Origin: Nocardioides bruguierae
Lineage (GTDB): Bacteria; Actinomycetota; Actinomycetes; Propionibacteriales; Nocardioidaceae
Length of the DNA: 64,000 bases
Assembly: GCF_023656415.1 (NCBI RefSeq)
Contig: NZ_JAMOIL010000005.1
Coordinates: 124,001-188,000, forward strand
Direction: 5' to 3'
Below, in pieces: positions 15,824 to 25,292 of this stretch. Position numbers and translations under genes: made by a program. Below the pieces are notes generated by a model, which ran no database searches, had not been told where the DNA came from, and saw only the letters and a list, made by a program, of their open reading frames with translations. Positions within the stretch are counted from its first letter, which is position 1. Every line of letters begins with the position of its first letter.

Positions 15824-16301
15824 AGGTCGCGGGCGGCCCGTCCCACGTCCAGGTGGGCCGCGCCAGGCCGTCGGGGACGTCCTCGGCGCTGCGCGGGTAG
15901 GCGGCCATCTGGACGCGGGTGGCCCAGGCGAACCAGTCCCGCAGCCGGGCGTGCAGCACGGCGTCCTCCGGCACGCCGACGTCGACGAGCGCGGCCTGCC
16001 AGCAGGCGATCGCCCGGTCGTCCATCTCCGGGTGCTCGCCGTTGCCGGAGTGGTCGCGCACGACCTGCGACTCGGTGCCCAGCGGGCGTGCGCCGCCGGT
16101 GAAGGTCGCCGGCCCGCCCAGGACCTCGCCGAGGTAGGCCGCGAGCCGCTCCTCGTGGGCCGGGTGGAACCCGTGCGAGAAGGCGTGGCTCACCACCGGG
16201 TCGGCCAGCACGCGGGCGTGCCACGCCCGGGCGAGCGCGGCGACGACGTCCGCGCCGCCGAGGGCCGTGTACAGGGTCTGCTCCACGGGCACAGCCTGCA
16301 C
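15822..16301 (-). CDS. Truncated hemoglobin (group II-like globin)
   Basis: This 159-residue globin-fold protein has a short A helix, the [21 protein letters not shown] segment, [16 protein letters not shown], and a candidate proximal His in [16 protein letters not shown]. Group II truncated hemoglobins bind oxygen or NO. The start may be GTG 16301, 16292 or 16286. It lies 12 bases downstream of serA and is probably co-transcribed. Confidence 0.75.
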   Translation of the reverse strand: MQAVPVEQTLYTALGGADVVAALARAWHARVLADPVVSHAFSHGFHPAHEERLAAYLGEVLGGPATFTGGARPLGTESQVVRDHSGNGEHPEMDDRAIACWQAALVDVGVPEDAVLHARLRDWFAWATRVQMAAYPRSAEDVPDGLARPTWTWDGPPAT

Positions 16302-16313
16302 CCGCGCCGCCGG

Positions 16314-18134
16314 TCAGACCAGGCTCACCGTGCGGGCCCAGGACGCGGAGAGGGCGTTGCCGAGGGTGTCGAGCACGGGCTGGGGCACCGCGGAGTCGAG
16401 GGCCAGGGCGACCAGCACCTCCCCGTCCAGCCGGACCACCTGCATCCCGGCGATGTTCACCCCGGCGGCGCCGAGCACCTGCCCGAGGACGCCCACGGTG
16501 CCCGGGCGGTCCGGGTGCCGCAGGAACGCCAGGTGGTCGGCCAGCTCGACGTCGAGGTCGATGCCGTCGACGGCGACCAGCCGCTGTCGCTCCCCGGTGC
16601 CCACGAGGGTGCCCGAGACCGAGACCTGGTGGGCGTCGGCCAGGGTGCCGCGCACGGTCACCAGGGTGCGGTGGTCGGGGCTCTCGGGATCGGTGATGAG
16701 GCGGACGGCGGTGCCCCGCTCGGCCGCCAGGAGCGAGACGTTGACGTAGCTGACCGAGTCGTCGAGCACCACGCCGGAGAGCGCACCCTTGAGCGCGGCC
16801 AGCTCGAGCACCCGGACGTCGTGGTCGGCGAGCTCGCCGCGCGCCTCGACGTCCATGGAGACGGCGCTGCCGCCGGAGAGCCCGGTGAACAGCCGCCCGA
16901 GGCGCTCGGTGAGCCCGATGGAGGGGCGCACCTCCTCGGCGATGACCCCGCCGTGCACGTTGACCGCGTCGGGCACCAGCTCGCCGGAGAGCGCCTGCCG
17001 CACGGACCGGGCGACCGAGCGCCCGGCCTTCTCGAGGGCGTCCTCGGTGGAGGCGCCCAGGTGCGGGGTGGCGACCACGTTGTCGAGGGCGAGCAGGGCG
17101 TTGCCCGCGGCCGGTTCCTCGGCGAAGGTGTCGATGCCCGCGGCGCCGACCCGGCCCTCGAGGAGGGCGTCGTAGAGGGCGCACTCGTCCACGATCCCGC
17201 CGCGGGCGGCGTTGACCAGCACGAGGCCGGGCTTGACCCGGGCCAGCTGCTCACGGCCCAGCAGGCCCAGCGTCTCGGTGGTGCGGGGCAGGTGCACGCT
17301 GAGGACGTCGGACTCGCGCAGCAGCGTGTCCAGGTCGACCAGCTGCACGCCCAGCTGGGCGGCGCGCCCCGCCTGGACGAACGGGTCGTGCGCGACCAGC
17401 CGCATGCCGAACGCCGCCATCCGCTGCGCCACGAGCACACCCACGCGCCCGAGGCCCAGGATGCCCAGCGTCTTGCCGTGCAGCTCGGTGCCGACGAACC
17501 GGTCGCGCTGCCACTCGCCGTGCCGCAGCGACGCGTGCGCGGCACCGACGCGGCGGGCCGCGGCGATCATCAGGCCGACCGTCAGCTCGGCGGCGGAGAC
17601 GAGGTTCGCGGTGGGCGCGGTGACCACCATGACGCCGGCGTGCGTGCAGGCCCGCACGTCCACGTTGCGCAGGCCGGTGCCCGCCCGGGCCACGACCTTC
17701 AGCCGCGGCGCAGCGGCCAGCAGCTCCTCGTCGACCACGGTGCCCGAGCGCACCAGCAGCGCCTGCGCGTCGCGCACCGCCGCCAGGAGCGCGGCCCGGT
17801 CGCCGCCGTCCACGCGGCGCACGTCGACGCCCGGGCCCAGCTCGGCGTCGGTCACCGGGTGCAGCGCCTCCGCGATCACCGCCACGGGCCGAGCCACCGG
17901 ACGCAGCGGGCTGGTGGGCACCGGGTAGGGCTGGGCGTCCTCGCGCCCCGCGGCCGCGTCCAGCACCGCCGAGGCCGCGCTCAGGCCGGGCTGGTGCGCG
18001 GTGCGCAGCCTGGGGACCGGGCGTGCCGGGTCGACCGGCAGGGTCTCGACGGGCAGGGTCTCGACCGGCAGCGACTCGACGGGCGGGGGCTCGAGCGGGT
18101 CGGCCGACGTGGGGGCATCGACGGGAAGCGACAC
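16314..18134 (-). CDS. serA: D-3-phosphoglycerate dehydrogenase with N-terminal extension
   Basis: SerA oxidises 3-phosphoglycerate in the first step of serine synthesis. From about residue 80 the protein is a full type I enzyme: substrate domain, Rossmann [11 protein letters not shown], catalytic Arg (VARAGTG), Glu (TFAEEP) and His (ATPHLGAS), then the allosteric substrate-binding domain and a C-terminal ACT domain ([22 protein letters not shown]). GTG 18134 has GGAG nine bases upstream and gives 606 residues with a Pro/Val/Glu-repeat leader. GTG 17897 would give the usual 527 residues but lacks a Shine-Dalgarno sequence. Several otherwise conserved positions differ from typical SerA, so a paralogue is possible. 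Confidence 0.85.
   Translation of the reverse strand: MSLPVDAPTSADPLEPPPVESLPVETLPVETLPVDPARPVPRLRTAHQPGLSAASAVLDAAAGREDAQPYPVPTSPLRPVARPVAVIAEALHPVTDAELGPGVDVRRVDGGDRAALLAAVRDAQALLVRSGTVVDEELLAAAPRLKVVARAGTGLRNVDVRACTHAGVMVVTAPTANLVSAAELTVGLMIAAARRVGAAHASLRHGEWQRDRFVGTELHGKTLGILGLGRVGVLVAQRMAAFGMRLVAHDPFVQAGRAAQLGVQLVDLDTLLRESDVLSVHLPRTTETLGLLGREQLARVKPGLVLVNAARGGIVDECALYDALLEGRVGAAGIDTFAEEPAAGNALLALDNVVATPHLGASTEDALEKAGRSVARSVRQALSGELVPDAVNVHGGVIAEEVRPSIGLTERLGRLFTGLSGGSAVSMDVEARGELADHDVRVLELAALKGALSGVVLDDSVSYVNVSLLAAERGTAVRLITDPESPDHRTLVTVRGTLADAHQVSVSGTLVGTGERQRLVAVDGIDLDVELADHLAFLRHPDRPGTVGVLGQVLGAAGVNIAGMQVVRLDGEVLVALALDSAVPQPVLDTLGNALSASWARTVSLV
18031..18090. repeat. 15-bp minisatellite in the serA 5' region
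   Basis: Four imperfect 15-bp units (tcgaccggcagggtc type) encode V-E-S/T-L-P pentapeptide repeats if serA starts at 18134. Confidence 0.8.
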
Positions 18135-18244
18135 AGCGGGCTGCTCCGGGGGTGGGCGGCGACCCGGCTCCGGTGCAGCACGGGGCTGCGTGGGCCTGGG
18201 AGGCGGCGCGGACGTGGGGAGCGCACGACACTGTGGCGCGGGCC

Positions 18245-18250
18245 ATCCTA
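18245..18250 (-). promoter_or_regulatory. -10 box (TAGGAT) for serA
   Basis: TAGGAT on the minus strand would give an untranslated leader of about 100 bases before GTG 18134. It is divergent from the MFS promoter. Confidence 0.45.
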
Positions 18251-18307
18251 GCGGCTGCCGGGTGACCACGACCCGGCCCGCGCACCACCGCGTGGGTCGC
18301 CGGGGGC

Positions 18308-18313
18308 TAGCGT
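18308..18313 (+). promoter_or_regulatory. Leaderless -10 box (TAGCGT) for the MFS gene
   Basis: TAGCGT ends seven bases before the GTG at 18321. Confidence 0.6.
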
Positions 18314-18320
18314 CACGCCG

Positions 18321-19757
18321 GTGACCGCCCAGCAGCAGCCCGCACCGCCCCCCACCTCGCTGCTGGCACCCGCGTACCGGTCGGCCACGATCGGCTCCCT
18401 GACGCTGGTCTTCCTGATCGCGTTCGAGGCGCTCGCCGTCGCGACCGTCATGCCCGTCGTGGCCGCCGACCTCGGCGGGCGCTCGCTGTTCGCGGTCGCC
18501 TTCTCCGCGACGCTGGCCGCGGGCATCGTCGGCATGGTCGCCGGCGGCGCGTGGGCCGACCGGGTCGGTGCCACCCGGCCGATGCTGGTCGCGGTGGCCA
18601 CCTTCGCCGCGGGCCTGCTGCTGGCCGGCCTGGCACCGACGATGCCGGCGCTGGTCGTCGGCCGGTTCCTCCAGGGCCTCGGCGGCGGGGCGGCGCAGGT
18701 GACGGTGTACGTGCTGGTCGGGCAGGTCTACGCACCGGCCGACCGCTCCCGCATCCTCGGCGCCTTCGCCGCCGCCTGGGTGCTGCCGGGGCTGGTCGGC
18801 CCGTTCCTGGCCGGGCTGGTCACCGACCTCGTCGGCTGGCGCTGGGTCTTCCTCGGCGTCGTGGTCCTCGCGGCCCTCGCGCTGGCGCTGCTCGTGCCGG
18901 CGCTGCGGCGGGCCTCGGCGGCGAGCCCGGGATCGAGCGCGGCACCGACCCCGGACCGCGACACCGGCACGCAGGACGACGGCGGGCCCGTCGTGACCCG
19001 GGCGGCGACCCGCCTGGCGCTGGCCGTGGTGGTGGCGGGCGCCGTGCTCGGCCTCAACCTCGCCTCGGCGCTCGAGGGGGCGGCGCGGCCGGTGGTCGCC
19101 GTCGCGGCGGTGCTCGTGGCGCTGGCCGCCGTCCGGCCCCTGCTGCCGCCGGGCACGCTGCGCGCGTCCCGCGGGATCCCGGCCGTCGTCGCCTTCCGCG
19201 GCCTCGTGGCGGGCGGCTACTTCGCCGCCGAGTCCTACCTGCCCTACCTCCTCCAGGACCGGTACGGGGCCGCCCCCGCGGTGGCCGGCCTCGTGCTCAC
19301 CGTGGCCGCGACCAGCTGGGCGGCCGCCTCCCAGGTGCAGGGGCGGGCCACCGGAGTCAGTGACGACCGGGCCTTCCGGGTCGGTGCGTCGCTCCTGGTG
19401 GCGGGCGTGGCGGTGCAGGTGCTCGTGGCCGCGGCACCGCTGCCCGGGCTCGCCGCCGGCGTCCTGGCCGCCGGCGGGTGGCTGCTCTCGGCAGCGGGCA
19501 TGGGCTGGTCCTACCCGCGGGTGACGGCCAACGTGCTCGGGCGCACGCCGCCCGCCCAGCACGGCACCGCCTCGGCCGCCGTCACCATCGCCGACTCCCT
19601 GGGCGCAGCCACGGCGGTGGCGCTGGCCGGCGTGGTCTTCACGGCGCTGGCCGCGGAGGCCGTGGCCGAGCCGGTGCCGTTCGCGGGTGCGTTCGCGCTG
19701 GCGCTCGTCTGGGCGCTGCTGGCGCTGCTGGTCTCCCGCCGGTCGACCGCCGCCTGA
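18321..19757 (+). CDS. MFS transporter
   Basis: This 478-residue protein has 12-14 predicted membrane helices. It shows the MFS loop 2-3 motif (GAWADRVGATRPML, about residues 74-87) and the GRFLQGLGGGAAQVTVYVL helix 4 motif of drug/proton antiporters. The substrate is not identifiable. The GTG start is leaderless. It is divergent from serA and unlikely to be functionally linked to it. Confidence 0.88.
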   Translation: MTAQQQPAPPPTSLLAPAYRSATIGSLTLVFLIAFEALAVATVMPVVAADLGGRSLFAVAFSATLAAGIVGMVAGGAWADRVGATRPMLVAVATFAAGLLLAGLAPTMPALVVGRFLQGLGGGAAQVTVYVLVGQVYAPADRSRILGAFAAAWVLPGLVGPFLAGLVTDLVGWRWVFLGVVVLAALALALLVPALRRASAASPGSSAAPTPDRDTGTQDDGGPVVTRAATRLALAVVVAGAVLGLNLASALEGAARPVVAVAAVLVALAAVRPLLPPGTLRASRGIPAVVAFRGLVAGGYFAAESYLPYLLQDRYGAAPAVAGLVLTVAATSWAAASQVQGRATGVSDDRAFRVGASLLVAGVAVQVLVAAAPLPGLAAGVLAAGGWLLSAAGMGWSYPRVTANVLGRTPPAQHGTASAAVTIADSLGAATAVALAGVVFTALAAEAVAEPVPFAGAFALALVWALLALLVSRRSTAA

Positions 19758-19938
19758 CCCCACCTGAGCCACCTCACCCGGCCCGACACGGCCCGACACG
19801 CCCGGCAGCCGGGGCACGGGGCGACGGATAACCCGTGGCGCGTCCGGGGCCCGGCTGCCTACCGTGGCCTCGACCTGCCGCCGACCCGGGAGCACCCGTT
19901 GCTGATCTGAGGCCCCGCCGCCCAGCCCCGTCCCCCAC

Positions 19939-19960
19939 CGCGCACGCGCACGCGCACGCA
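19939..19960 (+). repeat. Alternating purine-pyrimidine tract upstream of the ABC-F gene
   Basis: A 22-base strictly alternating tract built from the unit cgcacg lies about 60 bases before the ABC-F start. A TACCGT -10 candidate at 19860-19865 would place it in the 5' leader. Such tracts can adopt Z-DNA. Confidence 0.55.
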
Positions 19961-20016
19961 CCGCGCACGCTCGCCCGGCCTGGACGGTGGACCGCCGCGT
20001 CCTCGAGAGACCAGCG

Positions 20017-21738
20017 ATGCCTCACTCCCCCGCGCCCGCCGTGCGCTTCCACCAGGTCGGCCTGACCTGGCCCGACGGCACCCCAGCCCTGCGTGACGTC
20101 GACCTGCTCGTCCCGCCCGGTCGCTCCGCGCTCGTCGGCGCGAACGGCACCGGCAAGACCACGCTGCTGCGCCTGGCCGCCGGCACGCTGCGGCCGAGCG
20201 CCGGGCACGTGTCGGTGCCGGGCCGGGTCGCCCACCTGCCGCAAGGCCTCACCCTCGACGTCGCGGCCCGGGTCGAGGACGTCCTCGGGGTCGGCCCCGC
20301 CCGACGCGCGCTGGCCGCCGTCGAGGCCGGGTCCGTGGAGCCCGCCGACTACGAGGCCATCGGTGACGACTGGGACGTCGACGCCCGCGTCGGCGCGCTC
20401 CTCGAGCGCCTCGGGCTGCCGGCGGCGCTCCTGGACCGCCGTGTCGGCGAGGTCTCGGGCGGGCAGGCCGTGCGCATCGGGCTGGCCGCCGCGCTCCTGG
20501 CCGAGCCGGAGGTGCTGCTCCTGGACGAGCCCACCAACGACCTCGACCGCGACGCACGGGCGCGGGTGGCCGACGTGGTGGCCTCGTGGCCGCGGACGCT
20601 GGTGCTGGTCAGCCACGACCGGGCCCTGCTGGAGCACGTGGAGCGGGTCGGGGAGCTGCGCCGACCCGGGCCGGCGGGTCGGGGCCGCGGCGAGGCGCCG
20701 GACCCCCGGTTGAGCGTGCGCTGGTTCGCGGGCGGGTTCAGCAGCTACGCCACCCAGGTGGCCGAGGAGCAGGCCGCCGTTGCCGACGCCGTGGCGGGCG
20801 CGCGGACGCTGCTGCGCCGCGAGCAGCGCGACGCCGTGGCCGCCGAGCAACGGCTGGCCACGCGCCGCCGCGACGCCCGACGCAACGCCGGCAACGTCTC
20901 CAAGGCCGTGCGCGACTACGAGCGGAACCGGGCCGAGAAGGCGGCCGCCGGCTTCACCGCCGTGCACGCCGAGCGGCTCGCGAGCGCCCGCGGCCGCGTC
21001 GAGGAGGCCGAGGAGGCCCTGGCCCCGGACGACGGCGTGGCGGTCGACCTCGCCCGGGACCTGGCCGCGTGCGCCGTGCCCCGGGGACGGCAGGTGCTCG
21101 ACGCCGACGTGCTGCTCCCGACCGGAGTCAGCACCGGGCCCAGCACCGGGCGCAGTACCGGGCTCAGCACCGGACCCAGGGTGCGGCTCTCCCTGGCCGG
21201 CCCGCAGCGGGTGGCGCTGGTGGGCGGCAACGGCACCGGCAAGACGACGCTGCTGCGGGTGCTGGCCGGGGACGCGGCGCCCCGGGCCGGCACCGTGCGC
21301 CGCCACGTCCCGCTCGCGCACCTGCCGCAGCGCCTCGACGTGCTGGACCCGGGGCGCAGCGTCGCCGCGCAGGCCCTGGCCGCCGCCGGCCCGGGCGCGG
21401 ACCCCGCGGCCGTGCGCACCCGGCTGGCCAGGCTGGGCCTGCGGGGCGGCCGGGCCGAGGTGCCGGCGGGCACGCTGTCGGGCGGGCAGCGCTTCCGCGC
21501 GACGCTGGCGGTGGTGCTGGGCGCGGAGCCGCCACCGCGCCTGCTGCTGCTCGACGAGCCCACCAACAACCTGGACCTGCCGACCTACGACGCCTTGGTG
21601 GAGGCGCTGCGCGGGTACCCGGGGGCGCTGGTCGTGGCGACGCACGACGAGGCCTTCCTCGAGGACCTGCGCGCCGACGTCGTCCTCGACCTCGACGTGC
21701 CGGACGAGGAGGGGGTCGTTCAGGCGAAGAGGGCCTGA
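20017..21738 (+). CDS. ABC-F family ATPase (ribosome-associated type)
   Basis: This 573-residue protein has two ABC domains in one chain and no membrane domain. Walker A motifs are GANGTGKTT and GGNGTGKTT, signatures VSGGQ and LSGGQ, with two LLLDEPTN Walker B motifs. A charged helical linker at about residues 245-345 corresponds to the P-site-tRNA-interaction region of ABC-F proteins. Members act on the ribosome, in translation or antibiotic protection; which applies here cannot be told. A Ser-Thr-Gly-X repeat sits before the second domain. ATG 20017 follows GAGAGA. The 3' end overlaps the convergent efeB by 19 bases. Confidence 0.88.
   Translation: MPHSPAPAVRFHQVGLTWPDGTPALRDVDLLVPPGRSALVGANGTGKTTLLRLAAGTLRPSAGHVSVPGRVAHLPQGLTLDVAARVEDVLGVGPARRALAAVEAGSVEPADYEAIGDDWDVDARVGALLERLGLPAALLDRRVGEVSGGQAVRIGLAAALLAEPEVLLLDEPTNDLDRDARARVADVVASWPRTLVLVSHDRALLEHVERVGELRRPGPAGRGRGEAPDPRLSVRWFAGGFSSYATQVAEEQAAVADAVAGARTLLRREQRDAVAAEQRLATRRRDARRNAGNVSKAVRDYERNRAEKAAAGFTAVHAERLASARGRVEEAEEALAPDDGVAVDLARDLAACAVPRGRQVLDADVLLPTGVSTGPSTGRSTGLSTGPRVRLSLAGPQRVALVGGNGTGKTTLLRVLAGDAAPRAGTVRRHVPLAHLPQRLDVLDPGRSVAAQALAAAGPGADPAAVRTRLARLGLRGGRAEVPAGTLSGGQRFRATLAVVLGAEPPPRLLLLDEPTNNLDLPTYDALVEALRGYPGALVVATHDEAFLEDLRADVVLDLDVPDEEGVVQAKRA
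21121..21180. repeat. 12-bp minisatellite in the ABC-F gene
   Basis: Five 12-bp units (accgggcccagc type) encode the repeated Ser-Thr-Gly-X tetrapeptide at about residues 369-388, between the linker and the second ATPase domain. Confidence 0.85.
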
Positions 21739-22988
21739 CCCACGTGCTCGCCCTCGCCGACGCCGCCGGGCACGGCGAACAGCGCCGAACCGGTGAACTT
21801 CAGGTACTCCATCAGGGTGTCGTTGCGGGACATGGCCTGCTGCACGGGGATGAACTGGGTGTCGGGGTCGCGGACGAACGCGATGAAGAACAGCCCGGCG
21901 TTGAGCCCGCCCAGGTCGTCGGTGCCGTCCACGAAGTTGTAGCCGCGGCGCAGCATCCGCGCGCCCCCGTGGGCCGAGGGGTGGACGACGGCGACGTGGC
22001 TGTCGACGGGGATCACCGGCTGGTCGTTCGAGCCGGGCATGGAGAAGTCCGGCTCGGTGAACTCGTCCCCGCCCGAGAGCGGGGCGCCGGTGCCCTTGGT
22101 CCGGCCGATGAAGCCCTCCTGGTCGGCCAGCGGCTGGCGGTCCCAGACCTCGATGGTCATGTTGGTGCGCCGGGCCACCAGGTAGGAGCCGCCGGCGAGC
22201 CAGTCGCCGCCGTCGTCCTCGGGCTGGACCCAGACCTGCTCCTCCAGCTCCGCGGTCTCCTCCGCCTTGACGTTGGCGGTGCCGTCCTTGAAGCCGAACA
22301 GGTTGCGGGGGGTCTCCTGGCTGGTCGACGTCGAGGACGTGCGGCCGAAGCCGAGCTGGCTCCACCGCACGGCCACCGTGCCGAACCCGATCCGGGCCAG
22401 GTTGCGGATCGCGTGCACCGCGACCTGCGGGTCCTGCGCGCAGGCCTGGATGCAGAGGTCTCCCCCGCTGCGGTTCCTGTCCAGGACGTCAGCGGGGAAG
22501 TGCGGCAGGTCGCGCAGCGCGGCCGGGCGCCGGTCGGCGAGGCCGAACCGGTCGACGCCGTCCTTCTCGAACAGGCCGGGGCCGAAGCCGAAGGTGATCG
22601 TGAGGCCGCCGGCCGGCAGGCCGATCGCCTCGCCGGTGTCGTCGGGCGGCACGTTGTAGGGCCCGTCCACCGCGCCGACGGGGCCGGCGTCCAGACCCTG
22701 GGTCATCCGCTCCGCGGCCGCCGTCCACTGGACCAGCAGGTCCACCAGGGCCTGGCGGTCGTCGGTGGTGACGTCGAACGCGGCGAAGTGCAGCCGGTCC
22801 TGCGCCGGGGTGACGATGCCGGCCTGGTGGGTGCCGCGGAACGGGTAGGTGTCCGAGGCAGCGTCGACCGCCGCGTCCTCGGACTCGCGGCCGAGGGCGT
22901 AGCCGCCCACGGCGATGCCCGCGGCCGCCCCGGTGGCGGCCAGTGCCGCGCCGCCGCCGAGGAGCCCACGCCTGGAGATGCCTGCCAT
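21720..22988 (-). CDS. efeB: Deferrochelatase/peroxidase EfeB (DyP family)
   Basis: EfeB is the periplasmic or extracellular heme peroxidase of the EfeUOB iron system. The 422-residue precursor starts with a Tat signal (SRRGLLGG followed by a hydrophobic stretch). It has the DyP GxxDG motif ([12 protein letters not shown]) and the C-terminal RRGYNFVDG and [11 protein letters not shown] segments around the heme. It is the last gene of efeU-efeO-efeB. The start 34 bases after efeO fits an operon. Confidence 0.93.
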   Translation of the reverse strand: MAGISRRGLLGGGAALAATGAAAGIAVGGYALGRESEDAAVDAASDTYPFRGTHQAGIVTPAQDRLHFAAFDVTTDDRQALVDLLVQWTAAAERMTQGLDAGPVGAVDGPYNVPPDDTGEAIGLPAGGLTITFGFGPGLFEKDGVDRFGLADRRPAALRDLPHFPADVLDRNRSGGDLCIQACAQDPQVAVHAIRNLARIGFGTVAVRWSQLGFGRTSSTSTSQETPRNLFGFKDGTANVKAEETAELEEQVWVQPEDDGGDWLAGGSYLVARRTNMTIEVWDRQPLADQEGFIGRTKGTGAPLSGGDEFTEPDFSMPGSNDQPVIPVDSHVAVVHPSAHGGARMLRRGYNFVDGTDDLGGLNAGLFFIAFVRDPDTQFIPVQQAMSRNDTLMEYLKFTGSALFAVPGGVGEGEHVGQALFA

Positions 22989-23021
22989 GCGAACCAGCCT
23001 AGGAAGGAGTCGACCCGACCG

Positions 23022-24227
23022 TCACGCCAGCAGCGCGGCGGTGAGCTGGGAGAGCGGCTCGGAGAGGGCGTTGACGGCGTCGGAGAGCTCCTTGACCTGG
23101 GCCTGGGTGAGCTCGTCGTAGCCGACGAAGTCGTCGCCGGTGCGGTACTGGGCCAGCAGGTCGTCCAGCTGGGTGAACCGGGTGCGCAGCGAGGCCGCGA
23201 GCTCGGGGTCCTTGGTCTCCAGCAGCGGCTCGACGCCCTCGAACCCGACGCGGGCGCCGTCGACGTTGGCCTGGAAGTCGTAGAGGTCGGTCCGCGACCA
23301 GTACTCCTCCTCGCCGGTGACCTTGCCGGTCGCGACCTCCTCGAGCAGGCCGCGCGAGCCGTTGGCGATCTGGTCGACGGTGTAGGTGAGGTCGCCGATG
23401 CGGGTCACCAGCTCCTCGGTGTTCGCCAGCAGGTCCTGGGCGTAGTACGAGCGCTCCTTCGCGCTCAGCGCCGTGTAGTCGGTGGCGCGGGCCGGCCACA
23501 GGTCCTTCTCGATCCGGTGCCAGCCGGTCCACTCCTCGCCCTCGGAGAGGTCCGCCTCGCGCAGGTCCATCTTCGGGTCGAGGTCGCCGAAGGACTCCGC
23601 GACCGTCTCGATCCGCTCCCAGTGGGTGCGGGCGATGGGGTACAGCGCGCGGGCCTCGTCGTCCTGGCCGTCCTCGTAGAGCTCGACGAACTGCCGGGTC
23701 TTCTCCAGCAGCTGGTCGGCCTGGTCCTCCACGTACGTGGCGTAGTTGGCCACCGCGGTGTCGACGAGCTCCTGCTCGTCGGCGGTGACGGCGACGTCCT
23801 CGCCGGAGTCGGTCACGACGAAGTCGGAGCGGATGCCCTCGCCGACCATGCCCGGCTTGCAGGCGGTCACGTAGTCGCCGGCCGGCGCCGCGAGCACCAG
23901 CTGGCGGGTGGCCTGCGGGCCGATGTTCTCGATCTCGCCCTTGATCGTGAGGCCGTCCTCGGCGAGCAGGTAGAACTCGGTGACCTCGCTGCCGGTGTTC
24001 GTGACGTTGAAGGTGAGCGTGCCCGAGGGCACCTCACCGGTGGAGACCTCGCACTCGTCGGCGCTGGAGGTGACCGTGACGGTGCGCCCGTCGCCGTCCG
24101 TGTCGGACTCGGCCGACGGCACGGCCTCGGTGCAGGAGGCCAGCACCGGCAGGGTGAGGACGGCGGCGGCCAGGCCGAGCAGGCGGGGCGCGGTCGTGCG
24201 GGCAGGGGTCAGCGAGGAACGGCGCAT
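23022..24227 (-). CDS. efeO: Iron uptake lipoprotein EfeO
   Basis: EfeO binds iron outside the membrane and delivers it to EfeU. The 401-residue precursor has a lipoprotein signal with lipobox LASC at about residues 28-31. A cupredoxin-like domain follows (residues 45-135, with CEVSTGEVPSGTLTFNVTN), then an M75 peptidase-like helical domain carrying HWERIE (the HxxE motif) and GWHRIEKDLW. It sits between efeU and efeB. Confidence 0.93.
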   Translation of the reverse strand: MRRSSLTPARTTAPRLLGLAAAVLTLPVLASCTEAVPSAESDTDGDGRTVTVTSSADECEVSTGEVPSGTLTFNVTNTGSEVTEFYLLAEDGLTIKGEIENIGPQATRQLVLAAPAGDYVTACKPGMVGEGIRSDFVVTDSGEDVAVTADEQELVDTAVANYATYVEDQADQLLEKTRQFVELYEDGQDDEARALYPIARTHWERIETVAESFGDLDPKMDLREADLSEGEEWTGWHRIEKDLWPARATDYTALSAKERSYYAQDLLANTEELVTRIGDLTYTVDQIANGSRGLLEEVATGKVTGEEEYWSRTDLYDFQANVDGARVGFEGVEPLLETKDPELAASLRTRFTQLDDLLAQYRTGDDFVGYDELTQAQVKELSDAVNALSEPLSQLTAALLA

Positions 24228-24300
24228 CGAGGTTTCTCTCTGGTGCGAGGGACGGGACGAGAGGGGTGCCGGGGCGGGCCCGGGGCGGTGGCGAGACCGG

Positions 24301-25170
24301 TCAGGCGGCGGCGCGCTCCGGCTGCGCGTCCGCCGGGGAGGCGGGGGCGGCCGGCTTGCGGACCCGACGCACGAACAGCGTCAGGACCGGCACCACGTAG
24401 GCCACCCAGGCGATCGCCTCGAGCCACGTGGTCTGCGGGGAGAAGTTGAAGATGCCCTTGAGCAGGGTGCCCAGCCACGAGCCGGCGCTGATCACGCCGG
24501 AGACGTCGAAGGCGTAGCTGTTCAGGCCGGGCAGGATGCCGGCCTCCTGGAGGTCGTGGATGCCGTAGGCCAGGACGCCGGCGGCGACGAAGATAAGCAG
24601 CGCGCCGGTCCAGGTGAAGAACTTGGTGAGGTTGATGCTGATCGCACCCCGGTAGAGCAGGTAGCCCAGCACGATCGAGGTGGCGATGCCGAGCAGGGCC
24701 GCGACGACCGGCGTGGCCGTCTGCTCCCCCAGCGCCGAGCCGGTGGCCTGGCGGGTGTTGGACCACAGGATGAGCGTGGTCTCCAGACCCTCACGACCGA
24801 CGGCGAGGACGGCCACCAGGACGAGCCCGAGGGCCGAGCCCTGGGCGGCGGCGTCGACCTGGCCGCGCAGCTCCGCTCCGATGGTGCGGGCGGCCCCGGC
24901 CATCCAGAAGATCATCCAGGTCACGAACGCGGCCGCGACGATCGACAGCGTGCCGCCGATGATCTCCTGCGACTGGAAGGTGAGCTGGCGCCCGAGCAGC
25001 CCGAGGCCCACGGTGATCGCGACGCAGACGGCGATCGCGGCGGCGACGCCGACCCAGATCCGCGGGAGCAGGTGCGAGCGTCCCGACTTCACGAGGTAGG
25101 CCACGAGGATGGAGACGACCAGCGTCGCCTCGAGGCCCTCACGCAGGCCGATCAGGAAGTTGCCGAGCAT
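24301..25170 (-). CDS. efeU: Ferrous/ferric iron permease EfeU (FTR1 family)
   Basis: This 289-residue permease has seven predicted helices and two REGLE motifs (REGLEAT near residue 10 and REGLETT near residue 127), the iron-binding signatures of the OFeT/FTR1 family. The ATG at 25170 lies six bases after a TACAGT -10 box. An iron box overlaps the promoter, so iron-dependent repression by a DtxR/IdeR-type regulator is likely. It is the first gene of efeUOB. Confidence 0.94.
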   Translation of the reverse strand: MLGNFLIGLREGLEATLVVSILVAYLVKSGRSHLLPRIWVGVAAAIAVCVAITVGLGLLGRQLTFQSQEIIGGTLSIVAAAFVTWMIFWMAGAARTIGAELRGQVDAAAQGSALGLVLVAVLAVGREGLETTLILWSNTRQATGSALGEQTATPVVAALLGIATSIVLGYLLYRGAISINLTKFFTWTGALLIFVAAGVLAYGIHDLQEAGILPGLNSYAFDVSGVISAGSWLGTLLKGIFNFSPQTTWLEAIAWVAYVVPVLTLFVRRVRKPAAPASPADAQPERAAA

Positions 25171-25191
25171 GGCAGCACTGTAAGGCACGAA

Positions 25192-25210
25192 GGATAGGCG
25201 TGCCTAACTA
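25192..25210 (-). promoter_or_regulatory. DtxR/IdeR-type iron box of efeUOB
   Basis: The minus-strand sequence TAGTTAGGCACGCCTATCC matches the actinobacterial iron box core (GTTAGGCnnnCCTA) and has the inner palindrome TAGGC-AC-GCCTA. It covers the region just upstream of the efeU -10 box (25177-25182). Confidence 0.75.
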
Positions 25211-25292
25211 AGATGAGGGTGCCCTCACTTGTGCGGCAGGTGTCGTCCAGACCAGCGGCCGGCGAGGGCCGGCGCTCGAGGCGGTCCGAGCC

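Noticed and set aside
19864..19905. Short Cys-containing ORF in the ABC-F leader
   Set aside because: Its GTG overlaps the -10 box, so it would not be on the transcript.
16314..19961. SerA frame continuing upstream to 1215 codons
   Set aside because: The extra part runs antisense through the MFS gene and has no domain; serA starts at 18134 or 17897.
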